Shown: positions 1-8,987 of the stretch, piece by piece | Position numbering within the stretch: position 1 is the stretch's first letter | Layout of the letters: each line of letters begins with the position of its first letter | The notes under the pieces: generated by a model | Seen by the model: only the letters and a program-made list of their open reading frames with translations | What the model was told of the DNA's origin: nothing | The model's database searches: none | Made by a program: the position numbers and the translations under genes | Assembly: GCA_020161265.1 (NCBI GenBank) | Contig: JAIUOC010000006.1 | Span: 310,001-374,000 of the forward strand | DNA: 64,000 nucleotides | Direction: 5' to 3' | From: Chloroflexota bacterium | GTDB lineage: Bacteria; Chloroflexota; Chloroflexia; Chloroflexales; Herpetosiphonaceae

Positions 1-665
1 GGAATGTGTTTTATAATACCCAAGATATTGATGGCTTGGCCGCGACAATTCGCCAGCAACAGCCTGATATCGTGGTGTTGCAGGAATATAATTTTCAGCT
101 CGACCCGCAACTCCCCGAAGCCTTGGAGGATTTGTACCCTTATGCCGTGCTTGATCCCCATTCGGGCGCTGGTGGTTTGGCGACGCTTAGCCGCTGGCCG
201 CTGCGCGAGTTGGCTCCGGTTGCGCGTGGCGTTGATAGTTGTGGCTGCCAGTATTTGGAAATTACCACCCCAAACGGCCCAACCCGCCTGATCAACACCC
301 ACCCGCATATTCCGCTGGCCAGTTTCAAGGGCATTTACACCAAAACCCAGCAAGACCCAACCTTCGATCATTTGCTGAAATTGATTGCCGACCAAAGCCA
401 GCCTTTAATTTTGGCAGGCGATTTGAATACGACTGAACGCCAGCCCAATTATGTGCGTTTACGTCAGCAGCTTGGCGATGCCTACCAACAACGGGGCTGG
501 GGTTTGGGCTATACCTTTCCGAGCAATGATGCTATTCCCAAAGCGGTGCGCCTAGATTATATTATGCCTAACGCCCATTGGCAGCCCTTGCGGGCTTGGA
601 CTGGCACGGCTAATTTGTCGGATCATGGCTTTGTGGTCGCCGATTTGCAGCGATCAGCTGAATAG
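1..665 (+). CDS. Endonuclease/exonuclease/phosphatase family protein, 5' end missing
   Basis: The reading frame is open at the left edge of the window, so only the C-terminal ~220 residues are present. They carry the usual family landmarks: PDIVVLQEYN (metal-binding Glu), LILAGDLNTTE (catalytic Asp/Asn), RLDYIMP, and the closing LSDHGFVVADL with the Asp-His pair. This is the fold of DNase I, AP endonucleases and sphingomyelinases, and the substrate cannot be told from the sequence. The GTG at position 6 is not the real start, because the frame continues upstream of it. Gene 683-1510 follows 17 nt downstream on the same strand. Confidence 0.85.
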   Translation, partial: NVFYNTQDIDGLAATIRQQQPDIVVLQEYNFQLDPQLPEALEDLYPYAVLDPHSGAGGLATLSRWPLRELAPVARGVDSCGCQYLEITTPNGPTRLINTHPHIPLASFKGIYTKTQQDPTFDHLLKLIADQSQPLILAGDLNTTERQPNYVRLRQQLGDAYQQRGWGLGYTFPSNDAIPKAVRLDYIMPNAHWQPLRAWTGTANLSDHGFVVADLQRSAE

Positions 666-682
666 TTTGAGGGGTAAGACGT

Positions 683-1510
683 ATGACGGTTTATAAGTCG
701 CCTGTTGGAAAATATGGAATTCCGTTTACCATTCTTTTACTCGTTGTTACGGTTATAGCTGCTATTGAAAGTACAATTTTTGCAGCAATAGTTTGTCTGT
801 TGCTCGCTGTAATTCCAGTTGGCTTTACGTGGTTAGCTTATAAGTGGAAATTTATCGCTGCTGATGATTATATGCAAGTTGATTCGATTGTGGATGGTAA
901 AAAAATTAACTGGGGTGAGATTATCGCAGTTGAAGATATGACCCATAATAATGGGATGTATCAGATTCGCGCAGTGAGTAAAACCCAAATATTCGCAGTA
1001 TCGGCTTCGATGTTAAACCCGAAAGATTTTCGGTCAATTGTTGCCTATATGATTCAAAAAGCTGAAGAGAACCAGATAGCATTTAATCGCAATATACCCT
1101 ATTTACAATCGATTTATTATCGACATAATCCAAAAATGATATCCAAATTAAGTTCATTTTCACCACCATTAAATCAAAAAGCCTCGATGTGGGCCTATGT
1201 TGTATTTATTGGGGTAATAATTATTTCTAGTTTGTTTATCCAGCAGCTTGAACGTGATAATCCACATATCTATATAAATCAATTATTCTGGATTGCACCA
1301 GTTGGACTAACTTCTTTTCGTTGGGCTTTTTTATTAATGGCCCAATTTCCGCAAAACTTACAGGCGATTGAGCATAATCAGCGTGAGCAGCACGAGCAGA
1401 TGTTTGTGCCAACTGTGGCATCATCACAGCCCTATCGTTTGCCATTTGCACTGGTTTCAGTAGCTTTGGTGATGATGATTGCAGGATTTGCTTGGTATTT
1501 GACCCGTTGA
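683..1510 (+). CDS. Membrane protein of unknown function
   Basis: I do not recognise this 275-residue protein. Two hydrophobic helices lie near residues 12-31 and 32-52. A soluble stretch of about 110 residues follows, beginning with short beta-like segments (YMQVDSIVDGKKINW) that resemble bacterial PH-like membrane proteins. Further helices lie near 168-186, 199-217 and 252-272. The start ATG is preceded by GAGGGGTAAGACGT. Codon use is visibly more A/T-rich than in the neighbouring haem genes, which could mean a recent arrival or weak expression. It is the last plus-strand gene before a bidirectional terminator that separates it from hemL. Confidence 0.75.
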   Translation: MTVYKSPVGKYGIPFTILLLVVTVIAAIESTIFAAIVCLLLAVIPVGFTWLAYKWKFIAADDYMQVDSIVDGKKINWGEIIAVEDMTHNNGMYQIRAVSKTQIFAVSASMLNPKDFRSIVAYMIQKAEENQIAFNRNIPYLQSIYYRHNPKMISKLSSFSPPLNQKASMWAYVVFIGVIIISSLFIQQLERDNPHIYINQLFWIAPVGLTSFRWAFLLMAQFPQNLQAIEHNQREQHEQMFVPTVASSQPYRLPFALVSVALVMMIAGFAWYLTR

Positions 1511-1517
1511 ATCAAAG

Positions 1518-1548
1518 CAGCGCCAGTTTAATCATCAAACTGGCGCTG
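1518..1548. terminator. Bidirectional terminator between convergent genes
   Basis: A perfect 12-bp stem (CAGCGCCAGTTT at 1518-1529 with AAACTGGCGCTG at 1537-1548) and a 7-nt loop lie between the plus-strand membrane protein and the minus-strand hemL. A T-rich stretch follows on the plus side. On the minus side the T content is weaker. Confidence 0.75.
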
Positions 1549-1556
1549 GATTTGTT

Positions 1557-2846
1557 TTAGCTGCGAATACTGGCAAAAGCCGCTTGGGCTGCATTGATCG
1601 TTTGAGCGACGAGTTCATCGGTATGGGCAGTTGAGACAAAGGCGGCCTCAAATTGTGATGGCGCGAGATACACGCCTTGCTCAAGCATCGCATGGAAGAA
1701 TTTGCCAAACATGGTGGTATCTGCCCGCTTGGCCGATGTGAAATCGTAAACTTCATCGCCAGCAAAGAAGAAGCCCCACATACTACCAGCTTTATGCGCT
1801 TGGAAGGGAATGCCATTTTTGAAGGCGGCCTTCCAAAAGCCTTGGCACAGCGTCGAAGTTACGCCAGTTAAGCGCTCGAAAACTTCGGGCTTGGCAATTT
1901 CACGCAAGGTTACAATGCCTGCGACCATCGCCAGTGGGTTGCCCGAAAGCGTGCCAGCTTGATACATTGTGCCTGCTGGCGCGACCATCTGCATAATCTC
2001 GCGTTGCCCACCATAGGCCGCTGCTGGCAAACCGCCGCCTACTACTTTGCCCAAACAGGTCAAATCGGGCATCACATTGAAGTAGGCTTGTGCGCCGCCA
2101 TAGGCCACGCGAAAGCCCGTCATCACTTCGTCGAAAATCAATAGCGCCCCGTGTTGATCGCAAAGTTGGCGCAGACCTGCAAGATAGCCTTCGCGCGGCA
2201 GCACAAAGCCCATATTGCCTGCCACAGGCTCGATCACTAAGGCGGCAACTTGCCCAGCATTGGCTTTGAACAAGGCTTCGACCGCTTCAAGATCGTTAAA
2301 TGGTGCGGTCAGGGTGTTGCTGGTAGCGCTTTTTAACACGCCTGGGCTATCGGGCAAGCCCAAGGTTGCCACACCTGAGCCAGCTTGCACCAAAAATGGA
2401 TCAGCATGGCCGTGATAGCAACCCTCAAATTTGATAATTTTCTCGCGTTGAGTGTAAGCCCGCGCCAACCGAATTGCGCTCATCGTGGCTTCAGTGCCCG
2501 ACGAAACAAAGCGCACCATCTCGACACTTGGCACGGCGGCGATCACCAACTCGGCCAATTCGCTTTCAAGCTCAGTTGGTGCGCCAAAGCTTGTGCCACG
2601 TTGGGCTTGAGCACAAATTGCCTCGACTACTGCTGGATAGGCGTGGCCTAGAATTAACGGCCCCCACGACAAGACATAATCGATATACTGGTTGCCATCA
2701 ATGTCGTAGAGATAGGCTCCTGCACCATGATCGATAAAGCGTGGCACGCCGCCAACGCCCCGAAAAGCCCGCACCGGGCTATTCACTCCGCCTGGTAAAA
2801 GTGCTTGGGCGCGTTCAAACGCCGCGCTAGAAGCATCGTTGATCAC
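1557..2846 (-). CDS. hemL: Glutamate-1-semialdehyde 2,1-aminomutase
   Basis: This PLP enzyme moves the amino group of glutamate-1-semialdehyde to give 5-aminolevulinate, the second step of the C5 pathway. Family motifs present are [12 protein letters not shown] at the N-terminus, [23 protein letters not shown], and [18 protein letters not shown] with the PLP-binding Lys. I chose the GTG at 2846, giving 429 residues. It has GGAG 9 nt upstream and matches the family length, whereas the longer reading at 2915 would translate intergenic repeat sequence. It is the last gene of the minus-strand haem cluster, separated from hemB by ~190 nt of dispersed repeats. Confidence 0.97.
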   Translation of the reverse strand: MINDASSAAFERAQALLPGGVNSPVRAFRGVGGVPRFIDHGAGAYLYDIDGNQYIDYVLSWGPLILGHAYPAVVEAICAQAQRGTSFGAPTELESELAELVIAAVPSVEMVRFVSSGTEATMSAIRLARAYTQREKIIKFEGCYHGHADPFLVQAGSGVATLGLPDSPGVLKSATSNTLTAPFNDLEAVEALFKANAGQVAALVIEPVAGNMGFVLPREGYLAGLRQLCDQHGALLIFDEVMTGFRVAYGGAQAYFNVMPDLTCLGKVVGGGLPAAAYGGQREIMQMVAPAGTMYQAGTLSGNPLAMVAGIVTLREIAKPEVFERLTGVTSTLCQGFWKAAFKNGIPFQAHKAGSMWGFFFAGDEVYDFTSAKRADTTMFGKFFHAMLEQGVYLAPSQFEAAFVSTAHTDELVAQTINAAQAAFASIRS

Positions 2847-2859
2847 GTTTTTATGTCTC

Positions 2860-3037
2860 CATATGTCTTGAGGATCGGGGATCGGGGGCTGGGGATTTAA
2901 AACCACGAAGAACACGAAGAGCGCGAAGAAACCCTGTATGTTCTATGCTCTATGTTCTATGCTCTATGCTCTGCACTAAATCCAATCCCCAATCCCCAAC
3001 AGCCGATCCCCAGCCCTATGTTCTATGTTCTTCGTCC
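2860..3037. repeat. Composite of short dispersed repeats between hemB and hemL
   Basis: This gap holds three kinds of low-complexity units: GGATCGGGG-like units (2873-2896 and again, inverted, near 2990-3015), a run of CACGAAGA/GCGCGAAGA units (2901-2930), and heptamers of the type TCTATGT/TCTATGC (2937-2975 and 3016-3035). The same unit types recur at 6970-7130, 30631-30872 and 47494-47577 in this window. No coding potential is seen. Confidence 0.7.
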
Positions 3038-4045
3038 CTAGGCTTTCAACCACTGCGCCGCCGCTTTGGCATAGTAGGTGATGATCATACTTGCACCTGC
3101 TCGGCGAATTGCCAGCAAGCTTTCGAGCGCTACCCGTTGCTCATCGATCCAGCCGTTGGCAGCAGCAGCTTTGATCATGGCGTATTCGCCGCTAACTTGA
3201 TAGGCCGCCAGTGGCAGATCAAATTCTTCGTAAACTGCCCGAATAATATCCAAATAAGCTCCAGCTGGCTTGACCATCAGCCAATCTGCTCCTTCGGCAA
3301 CATCGAGCGCGGTTTCGGCAATCGCTTCCCGGGCGTTGGCCGCATCCATTTGGTACGAGCGGCGGTCGCCAAATTGGGGCGTTGATTCGGCAGCTTCGCG
3401 GAAGGGGCCGTAGAAAGCTGAGGCAAATTTGGCTGCATACGACAGAATGATGGTATCGTGATAGCCTGCTTGATCAAGGCCATAGCGAATTGCGGCAATT
3501 TGGCCATCCATCATGGCACTGGGCGCAACCACATCAGCGCCAGCCTCGGCATAAGCTACCGAAGCACGGGCTAAAAGTTCTAAGGTTGGGTCGTTATCAA
3601 CAGTGATCGTTTCTGGCTCACCGCTGGTTAAAATGCCACAATGGCCGTGGTCGGTATATTCGCACATACAAACATCGGCAATTACCACCAAATGTGGTGC
3701 TTGCTGCTTAATTGCCCGAATTGCGCTAGGCACAGGGCCATTCGCATCCCAAGCTGAGCTACCTTGGGCATCTTTGTGCAATGGAATGCCAAAGAGCAGC
3801 ACCGCTGGAATTTGCGCCGCAACCAGTTCATCAATCTCAGTGCCAAGCTGATCGAGCGACAGCTGAAATTGACCAGGCATCGAACTAATTGGCTTGCGAA
3901 TATTCTGGCCTTCAACAATAAATAATGGGGCAATTAAATTATCAACAGTTAATTGAGTTTCGCGTACCATGCGCCGTAATGTGGCGTTGCGCCGTCCGCG
4001 CCGCAAGCGACGATTGGGCGTTGGCACGCCTTCGAGCATACTCAT
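3038..4045 (-). CDS. hemB: Delta-aminolevulinic acid dehydratase (porphobilinogen synthase)
   Basis: The enzyme condenses two 5-aminolevulinate molecules into porphobilinogen. The two active-site lysines are visible in [15 protein letters not shown] and [13 protein letters not shown]. The region [19 protein letters not shown] retains the cysteines of the zinc-type enzymes. The start at 4045 (335 residues) overlaps the hemD stop as ATGA and has AAGGAA just upstream, so translation is probably coupled to hemD. A reading from 4072 is possible but would extend back into hemD without its own ribosome site. Confidence 0.97.
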   Translation of the reverse strand: MSMLEGVPTPNRRLRRGRRNATLRRMVRETQLTVDNLIAPLFIVEGQNIRKPISSMPGQFQLSLDQLGTEIDELVAAQIPAVLLFGIPLHKDAQGSSAWDANGPVPSAIRAIKQQAPHLVVIADVCMCEYTDHGHCGILTSGEPETITVDNDPTLELLARASVAYAEAGADVVAPSAMMDGQIAAIRYGLDQAGYHDTIILSYAAKFASAFYGPFREAAESTPQFGDRRSYQMDAANAREAIAETALDVAEGADWLMVKPAGAYLDIIRAVYEEFDLPLAAYQVSGEYAMIKAAAANGWIDEQRVALESLLAIRRAGASMIITYYAKAAAQWLKA

Positions 4046-4842
4046 GCCAGTTCCTTCTCGGTTTTGGCCCATTCAAGCAGGGCTTCAACTAAGCCTTGGG
4101 TTGAATGTTCCGCCGCCTCTATATCAACATGCAAGCCCACATCAAACGCGGTTTGGCTGGTGATAGGGCCAATTGTTGCAATAATTGTCTGATTTAAAAA
4201 TTCTTGTGAATTGCGCATGCCCGCTGCATGCAAGGCTTCGATGGTGTAGCGCACGGTTGAGCTTGAGGTAAATGTCACCACATCAACCCGTTGCTGACGT
4301 AGCAACTCAGCCAATGCAACCACCTGTGGATCGGGCACGGTGCGATAAGCCACCACCGCCGTTACGTCTGCGCCACGTTCGATTAATGCTTCGCGCAACA
4401 GTGGGCGTGCAATATCAGCTTGCGGCAGAAAAATGCGTTGGCCAGCAATATCTTGAAATTCGACGAGAAATTGCTCGGCAATATAGGCATGCGGCACAAA
4501 ATCGGGCGCATGGCCAAAATCAGTTAATAATTTAGCGGTAGCCTTGCCAATCGCGGCGATTTTTAGTTGATTTAAGGCGTTGCAGGGTAAGCCCAAAACC
4601 CCATAACGCTCGAAGAATGCCCGCACGGCGTTGGTGCTGGTGGCGATAATCCAATCGAAGCCTTCGATTTGGCTCAGGGCGCGGTCAAAAGCTTGCCAAT
4701 CGTCAGGCGGTAAGGTTTGAATTGCCGAACAATAGAGCGTTTCGGCTCCATGGTCTGCCAAGAGTTGGGCGAACTCGGTCATCTGCTCACGGGCGCGGGT
4801 CAACACAATTCGCTTGCCCGTTAAGGGTGTGTGCATCGTCAT
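4042..4842 (-). CDS. hemD: Uroporphyrinogen-III synthase
   Basis: HemD closes the linear tetrapyrrole hydroxymethylbilane with inversion of ring D. It is a poorly conserved family. What supports the call is the two-lobed pattern (N-terminal [34 protein letters not shown], and C-terminal [36 protein letters not shown]) and the position between hemC and hemB. I take the ATG at 4842 (266 residues); ATG 4836 and TTG 4857 are alternatives with no better ribosome site. A terminator follows hemC, so hemD-hemB may have their own promoter; a TATACT hexamer lies at 4923-4928 on this strand, but no clear -35 is seen. Confidence 0.9.
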   Translation of the reverse strand: MTMHTPLTGKRIVLTRAREQMTEFAQLLADHGAETLYCSAIQTLPPDDWQAFDRALSQIEGFDWIIATSTNAVRAFFERYGVLGLPCNALNQLKIAAIGKATAKLLTDFGHAPDFVPHAYIAEQFLVEFQDIAGQRIFLPQADIARPLLREALIERGADVTAVVAYRTVPDPQVVALAELLRQQRVDVVTFTSSSTVRYTIEALHAAGMRNSQEFLNQTIIATIGPITSQTAFDVGLHVDIEAAEHSTQGLVEALLEWAKTEKELA

Positions 4843-4976
4843 TGTTGCAATCCACAATCTGTTGCTAGCACGCAGCTATAGGCGAGTAGTCAATATGCAA
4901 TTCATTAATCGTCGGCCTTGGTAGTATACAAGATTATGGCCTGCCCGCTGTTAATTCAAGCACGATCGGCTATGCC

Positions 4977-5010
4977 AAAACTGCTCTAAATCGCAACCGA
5001 GTTAGAGCAG
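4977..5010 (-). terminator. Terminator whose stem includes the hemC stop codon
   Basis: Read on the minus strand, CTGCTCTAA (5010-5002) pairs perfectly with TTAGAGCAG (4989-4981) and is followed by TTTT (4980-4977). The TAA of hemC forms the end of the left arm. This suggests transcription from the upstream haem genes is reduced before hemD. Confidence 0.65.
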
Positions 5011-5904
5011 TTCTCGCCCACCCTGAGCTAATAATTGTTGGGCTAGGCTTGCCCCAAGCGCTTGCGCCGCACTCGCACTGCCAGTTAATGCACCGCGCAC
5101 TAAGCGTCCATCAAGTGCTCCAATCATACCGATTAAGTGCAATTGGCCTGCCTGATAGGTGGCAAATGCGCCAACCGCCACTTGGCAACCGCCGCCAATT
5201 GTGGCCAAAAAGGCTTTTTCGGCTTCAGCAGTCGCCCGTGATTCAGCGTGATCGAGCACCTTGAGCAATTCGGCAACTCGTTGATCGCCCGCGCGGGCTT
5301 CGATGCCCAAAATGCCCTGCGAAACTGCTGGAGTCATTTCGGCTGGCTCGAAAAATTGGGTCACGCGGTTCAATAATCCTAAGCGTTGCAAGCCTGCTGC
5401 CGCCAACACAATTGCATCATATTGGCCCTCGTCAAGTTTACGCAATCGCGTATCAACATTGCCGCGAATATCAATAATCGTCAGATCGGGCCGCAAATGG
5501 CGCAGTTGGGCGGCACGCCGCGGGCTACTCGTGCCAACCTTGGCTCCATGCGCCAAATCGGCTAGCCTGCGCCCTTCGGCTCCAACCAAGACATCGCGTG
5601 GGTCAGCCCGTTCGGGATAGGCCGCGATGGTCATGTCGGGCGCTAAAATTGAAGGCAAATCTTTGGCGCTATGCACCGCCAGATCGACCTTGCCACTGCG
5701 CATGGCATCCTCAATTTCGCTGACGAACAGACCCTTATCGCCAATCGCCGCCAACGGTCGATCCAAAATTGCATCGCCCTTGGTGGTGATATGTTCAAGT
5801 TCAATCGTTAATTGAGGATGCGTCGCCAATAGGGCATCGCGCATGGCGTGGGTTTGCACCAAGGCCAATTGGCTTTTGCGCGTTCCAATGGTTAATGTGT
5901 TCAT
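5002..5904 (-). CDS. hemC: Hydroxymethylbilane synthase (porphobilinogen deaminase)
   Basis: HemC polymerises four porphobilinogens onto a covalently bound dipyrromethane cofactor. The N-terminus TIGTRKSQLALVQT, the substrate-binding stretch VHSAKDLPS, GTSSPRRAAQLRH and the cofactor cysteine in GGGCQVAVGAF are all present. At 300 residues it has normal family length. Two ATG codons (5913 and 5904) are plausible starts and neither has a strong ribosome site; 5904 gives the usual short N-terminus. It is separated from hemH by a MITE-like inverted repeat. Confidence 0.96.
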   Translation of the reverse strand: MNTLTIGTRKSQLALVQTHAMRDALLATHPQLTIELEHITTKGDAILDRPLAAIGDKGLFVSEIEDAMRSGKVDLAVHSAKDLPSILAPDMTIAAYPERADPRDVLVGAEGRRLADLAHGAKVGTSSPRRAAQLRHLRPDLTIIDIRGNVDTRLRKLDEGQYDAIVLAAAGLQRLGLLNRVTQFFEPAEMTPAVSQGILGIEARAGDQRVAELLKVLDHAESRATAEAEKAFLATIGGGCQVAVGAFATYQAGQLHLIGMIGALDGRLVRGALTGSASAAQALGASLAQQLLAQGGRELL

Positions 5905-5935
5905 GCTGATCATTCTTGCTAGGTAATCGACGAAT

Positions 5936-6042
5936 CAATACTCCCCTCACCCCAACCCCTCGCCCACTGCGGCGGGCGAGGGAATTACTTCGAGCACAGT
6001 TCCCCCTCGCCTCGCGGGCAGAAGAGGGGGTGAGGGAACGTA
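5936..6042. repeat. MITE-like inverted repeat between hemC and hemH
   Basis: The gap begins with ACTCCCCTCACCCC and ends with GGGGGTGAGGGAA, so its ends are inverted copies of each other. Inside are further inverted GC-rich blocks (CTCGCCCACTGCGGCGGGCGAG at 5959-5980 and CCCTCGCCTCGCGGGCAGAAGAGGG near 6005-6029). Shorter copies of the CCCTCAC/GTGAGGG arms occur at 22868-22892 and 26293-26310. No ORF is present. Confidence 0.6.
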
Positions 6043-6045
6043 GAC

Positions 6046-6963
6046 TTATTGGCCAGTTACAACGGTTTTGAGCAAATCGACGAAGGCTGGATCATCGTTG
6101 AGCAGCCGAATGCGCTCAAGTTGTAAGCCTAATTCGTTGGCTTTGTGCTTGCCCTCGATATCAATATCGTAAAGAATTTCGAGGTGGTCGCAAACAAAGC
6201 CAAATGGCACTTGCAGCACATATTTTTTGCCTTCAGCCGCCAATTCGGCCAAGGTATCGAGCACATCAGGCCCAAGCCATGGTTCGCCAGTTTCGCCTTG
6301 GCTTTGATAGGTAAAGCGCCAATCTGGCAATTCGAGCATTTCGGCAATGCCTTTGGCGCTACCCAACAACTCATCAGGATAGGGATCGCCCCATGCCAAA
6401 ACCCGTTGCGGCAAACTATGAGCGCTAAACAACACCGTCACTTGATCGCGCACATCGGCAGGAAATTGAGCTAAGGCCTCGCTGATCCGGCTCGCAATTA
6501 AATTGCGAAACTTTGGCTGCTCTTGCCAGCTATTGATCATGGTTAATTCGATGTTGGTGTTAAATTCTTCGTTAGCGCGATCGACTTGTTTTTGATAGCC
6601 GCCGATGCTGATTTTGGAATAATGCGGCGCGAGCGCAAGCCCAATTATCTTGTTAATACCATCAGCATGAATTTGCTTGACCACATCAGGAATTAATGGA
6701 TGCCAATATTTCATGCCAAAATAAACCTGATATTGGCCTGGAAATTCGGCATCAAGTTGGGCTTGCAATTGATCGGTCACCGATTTGGTTAATGTGGTCA
6801 GTGGGGTATGCCCACCAACTGCTCGATAGCGAGCTGAGAGATTTTCGACCTGCTCAGGCGTTGGCATACGGCCACCACGCACATTGATGTAGTATTGTTC
6901 AACTTCATCGATGCGATTGGGTGTGCCATAGGCCATCAGCAAGACTGCTGTTTTGGCTGACAT
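6046..6963 (-). CDS. hemH: Ferrochelatase, probably coproporphyrin III type
   Basis: This 305-residue protein inserts Fe(II) into a porphyrin. It opens with VLLMAYGTP and shows the conserved RGGRMPTPEQVENLSARY and the active-site FSAHSLPQRV followed by GDPYP. Because hemQ lies in the same cluster, the natural substrate is more likely coproporphyrin III than protoporphyrin IX, so cpfC would be the more precise name; that is inference from context. GAGG stands 6 nt before the ATG. The upstream gap carries dispersed repeats. Confidence 0.95.
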   Translation of the reverse strand: MSAKTAVLLMAYGTPNRIDEVEQYYINVRGGRMPTPEQVENLSARYRAVGGHTPLTTLTKSVTDQLQAQLDAEFPGQYQVYFGMKYWHPLIPDVVKQIHADGINKIIGLALAPHYSKISIGGYQKQVDRANEEFNTNIELTMINSWQEQPKFRNLIASRISEALAQFPADVRDQVTVLFSAHSLPQRVLAWGDPYPDELLGSAKGIAEMLELPDWRFTYQSQGETGEPWLGPDVLDTLAELAAEGKKYVLQVPFGFVCDHLEILYDIDIEGKHKANELGLQLERIRLLNDDPAFVDLLKTVVTGQ

Positions 6964-6969
6964 GGATTA

Positions 6970-7118
6970 CCTCTTATCTGTTAATGATCCACGAAGGAAC
7001 ACCAAGGCTTGAAACCGCGAAGAACACGAAGAGCGCGAAGAATTATTTTATGTTCTATGCTCTATGTTCTATGTTCTCCAATTTCCAGTCCTCAATCCTA
7101 TGCTCTATGCTCTATGTT
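6970..7118. repeat. Composite of short dispersed repeats between hemE and hemH
   Basis: This gap contains CACGAAGGAACACCAAGG, CGCGAAGAACACGAAGAGCG, and two blocks of TCTATGT/TCTATGC heptamers (7049-7076 and 7099-7125). It has the same composition as the hemB-hemL gap, so two places inside the haem cluster have been colonised by related sequence. The last heptamers run into the 3' end of hemE. Confidence 0.65.
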
Positions 7119-8141
7119 CTATGCTCTTTCGTGAATAAACGCTACCAATCGTTCGAGATTAGCAACTGGAGTTTGCGGGTGAATGCCATGACCAAGATTG
7201 AAAATATGGCCAGGGCGGCGATTGACGCGGCGCAAAATATCGGCGGCTTGTTCGCGCACATATTCCCATGGCCCCAGCAAAACCGCCGGATCAAGATTGC
7301 CTTGGATCGCTTTGTCATCACCAATTAGTTCCCAAGCCTCGTCGATTGGAATTCGCCAATCGGCTCCCAGCACTGAGCCACCATCGTTGCGCATCAAGGG
7401 CAAAAGGTTGGTGGTGTTGGTGCCAAAGTGAATTAATGGAATATTGGTTTCTTCACGCAGGGTTTTCAAAATGCGGGCGGTATAAGGTTGCACAAAGGTT
7501 GCATAATCGTGGGGGCTTAAACAGCCAACCCAGCTATCAAACAGTTGCAGCGCATCAACCCCAGCCGCAATTTTCACCCGCAAATAACTGATCGTCAGGT
7601 CAGCTAAGCGCTCCATCAGGGTGTTCCACACGTTGGGGCTGCCATACATGAGCGCTTTGGTATTCAGAAAATTCTTCGAGCCTTTGCCTTCGACTAAGTA
7701 GGCTGCCAAGGTAAATGGTGCGCCAGCAAAGCCGATTAAGGGCGTTTGGCCCAACTCAGCTTTGAGCAAATGAATCGATTTGCTGATGTAAGGCACATCA
7801 ACTTCTGGCTCAATTGGTCGAATGCGGCTAACATCGGCCATCGTGCGAATCGGGTTGGCAACCACAGGGCCGATGCTTTCAACCAAATCAACGCCCACCC
7901 CAGTCGCAATCAGCGGGGTCATAATATCGGCAAACATAATTGCTGCATCAACGCCCAAACGGCGCACTGGCTGCAAGGTTACTTCAGCACACAATTCGGG
8001 CTGATAGCAAATATCCATAAAGCCATATTGCTCACGGATGGCACGGTATTCGGGCAGCGCACGGCCAGCCTGACGCATAAACCAAACTGGGGTGGCATCC
8101 ACAGCTTCGCGCCGACAGGCTCGCAAAAATCGATCTTGCAT
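7119..8141 (-). CDS. hemE: Uroporphyrinogen decarboxylase
   Basis: HemE removes four acetate carboxyls from uroporphyrinogen III to give coproporphyrinogen III, the branch point for the HemQ route. Its signature PVWFMRQAGRALPEYR lies near the N-terminus, and GFAGAPFTLAAYLVEG, DSWVGCLSPHDY and the C-terminal NLGHGIHPQTP are all present. At 340 residues it has normal length. AAGGA lies 13 nt before the ATG, which is a long spacing. A strong hairpin lies between the end of hemQ and this start. Confidence 0.97.
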   Translation of the reverse strand: MQDRFLRACRREAVDATPVWFMRQAGRALPEYRAIREQYGFMDICYQPELCAEVTLQPVRRLGVDAAIMFADIMTPLIATGVGVDLVESIGPVVANPIRTMADVSRIRPIEPEVDVPYISKSIHLLKAELGQTPLIGFAGAPFTLAAYLVEGKGSKNFLNTKALMYGSPNVWNTLMERLADLTISYLRVKIAAGVDALQLFDSWVGCLSPHDYATFVQPYTARILKTLREETNIPLIHFGTNTTNLLPLMRNDGGSVLGADWRIPIDEAWELIGDDKAIQGNLDPAVLLGPWEYVREQAADILRRVNRRPGHIFNLGHGIHPQTPVANLERLVAFIHERA

Positions 8142-8186
8142 AATAATTGATATGTCCTTGTATGGTTTGCTGAATCCGTTCGATCA

Positions 8187-8237
8187 GGCAACCGAGCCAG
8201 AATTGCGGTTGGTACAACTATTCTGGCTCGGTTTGCC
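8187..8237. other. Strong hairpin between hemQ and hemE
   Basis: GGCAACCGAGCCAGAAT (8187-8203) pairs with ATTCTGGCTCGGTTTGCC (8220-8237), with one bulged base and a 16-nt loop. It starts 3 nt beyond the hemQ stop. Neither side has a T-tract, so it is more likely an RNA-processing or stability element, or a weak terminator, than a standard intrinsic terminator. Confidence 0.55.
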
Positions 8238-8239
8238 GC

Positions 8240-8938
8240 CTAAATCATGGCTAGGGCTTCGCGAATTGGCCGATTGACCCCAGTGATGATTGGCGTATCG
8301 TTGAGGGTGTAGCGGCGAGCTTCGGTTGAGCGCAGCGCAATTACCAATTCTTCAAAGCGTGGCAAGCTATCGGTTTCATAGGCCACAATAAATTCATGAT
8401 CATCGATGCCAGTGGTGTAGAGCAACACTTGGCGTACATCGGCATACTCGTGGCCGACGCGAATGTGTTCATTCATCATGCCTTGGCGGGCATCGCGGCT
8501 CATCAAATACCATTCTTTGGTTTTGGTAAAGGGATAAACGATCAAATAGGGTTCGCGATCTTCGAGGTCGATCGCTTGTTCTTGGGTCGTGGGGCGTTTG
8601 GTGTAGTTGGAAGGCCGAGTAAAGCCAAAATAGAGGTTGGTTTGCTCAAAATAAGCGCCGATGCCAGTTTGCAGCAAGCGGCTGGTCATTTCTTGCATGG
8701 CGATTGGCGACGTACCCTTGCGCCACAGCAACAAATCGGAGTTGAGCTTAAAGCCAATTGTGCTATAGGCATAGGTCACAATTGAAGGATAGGCCTCTTC
8801 GACCACTTGGGCGAATTGTTCGCGCAAATCTTCGCGGGCTGCGGCGGGCAAGCGTCGCCATTCGGGGGCAGCCTTGAAAGTGGTGTATTGAACAAACAAT
8901 TGGCCTTCGGTGGAATTTGGCAATTTAACGTCTTCCAT
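8240..8938 (-). CDS. hemQ: Coproheme decarboxylase (HemQ/ChdC, chlorite dismutase family)
   Basis: HemQ converts Fe-coproporphyrin III to haem b by two oxidative decarboxylations and defines the coproporphyrin-dependent pathway. The family core is clear: YLIVYPFTKTKEWYLM (residues ~131-146, with the candidate catalytic Tyr135), then MMNEHIRVGHEYADVRQ (candidate axial His158), and DDHEFIVAYETD. The length of 232 residues is typical. It sits directly downstream of hemA and upstream of hemE, which supports a role in haem rather than chlorite metabolism. Confidence 0.92.
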   Translation of the reverse strand: MEDVKLPNSTEGQLFVQYTTFKAAPEWRRLPAAAREDLREQFAQVVEEAYPSIVTYAYSTIGFKLNSDLLLWRKGTSPIAMQEMTSRLLQTGIGAYFEQTNLYFGFTRPSNYTKRPTTQEQAIDLEDREPYLIVYPFTKTKEWYLMSRDARQGMMNEHIRVGHEYADVRQVLLYTTGIDDHEFIVAYETDSLPRFEELVIALRSTEARRYTLNDTPIITGVNRPIREALAMI

Positions 8939-8987
8939 GGAAGCTTAATTCCTTTATAACAGTGATGGATTGCCCATCAACACTGAA

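Noticed and set aside
2847-2915. N-terminal extension of HemL
   Set aside because: It translates the dispersed repeats (PQPPIPDPQ) and has no homology to the family; GTG 2846 has a proper ribosome site.
2945-3385. Plus-strand frame opposite hemB
   Set aside because: It starts in heptamer repeats (LYVLCSMLC) and continues antisense to hemB.
8240-8938. Reading the HemQ-like gene as a true chlorite dismutase
   Set aside because: It is embedded between hemA and hemE and no perchlorate or chlorate reduction genes are nearby; coproheme decarboxylase is the better fit.
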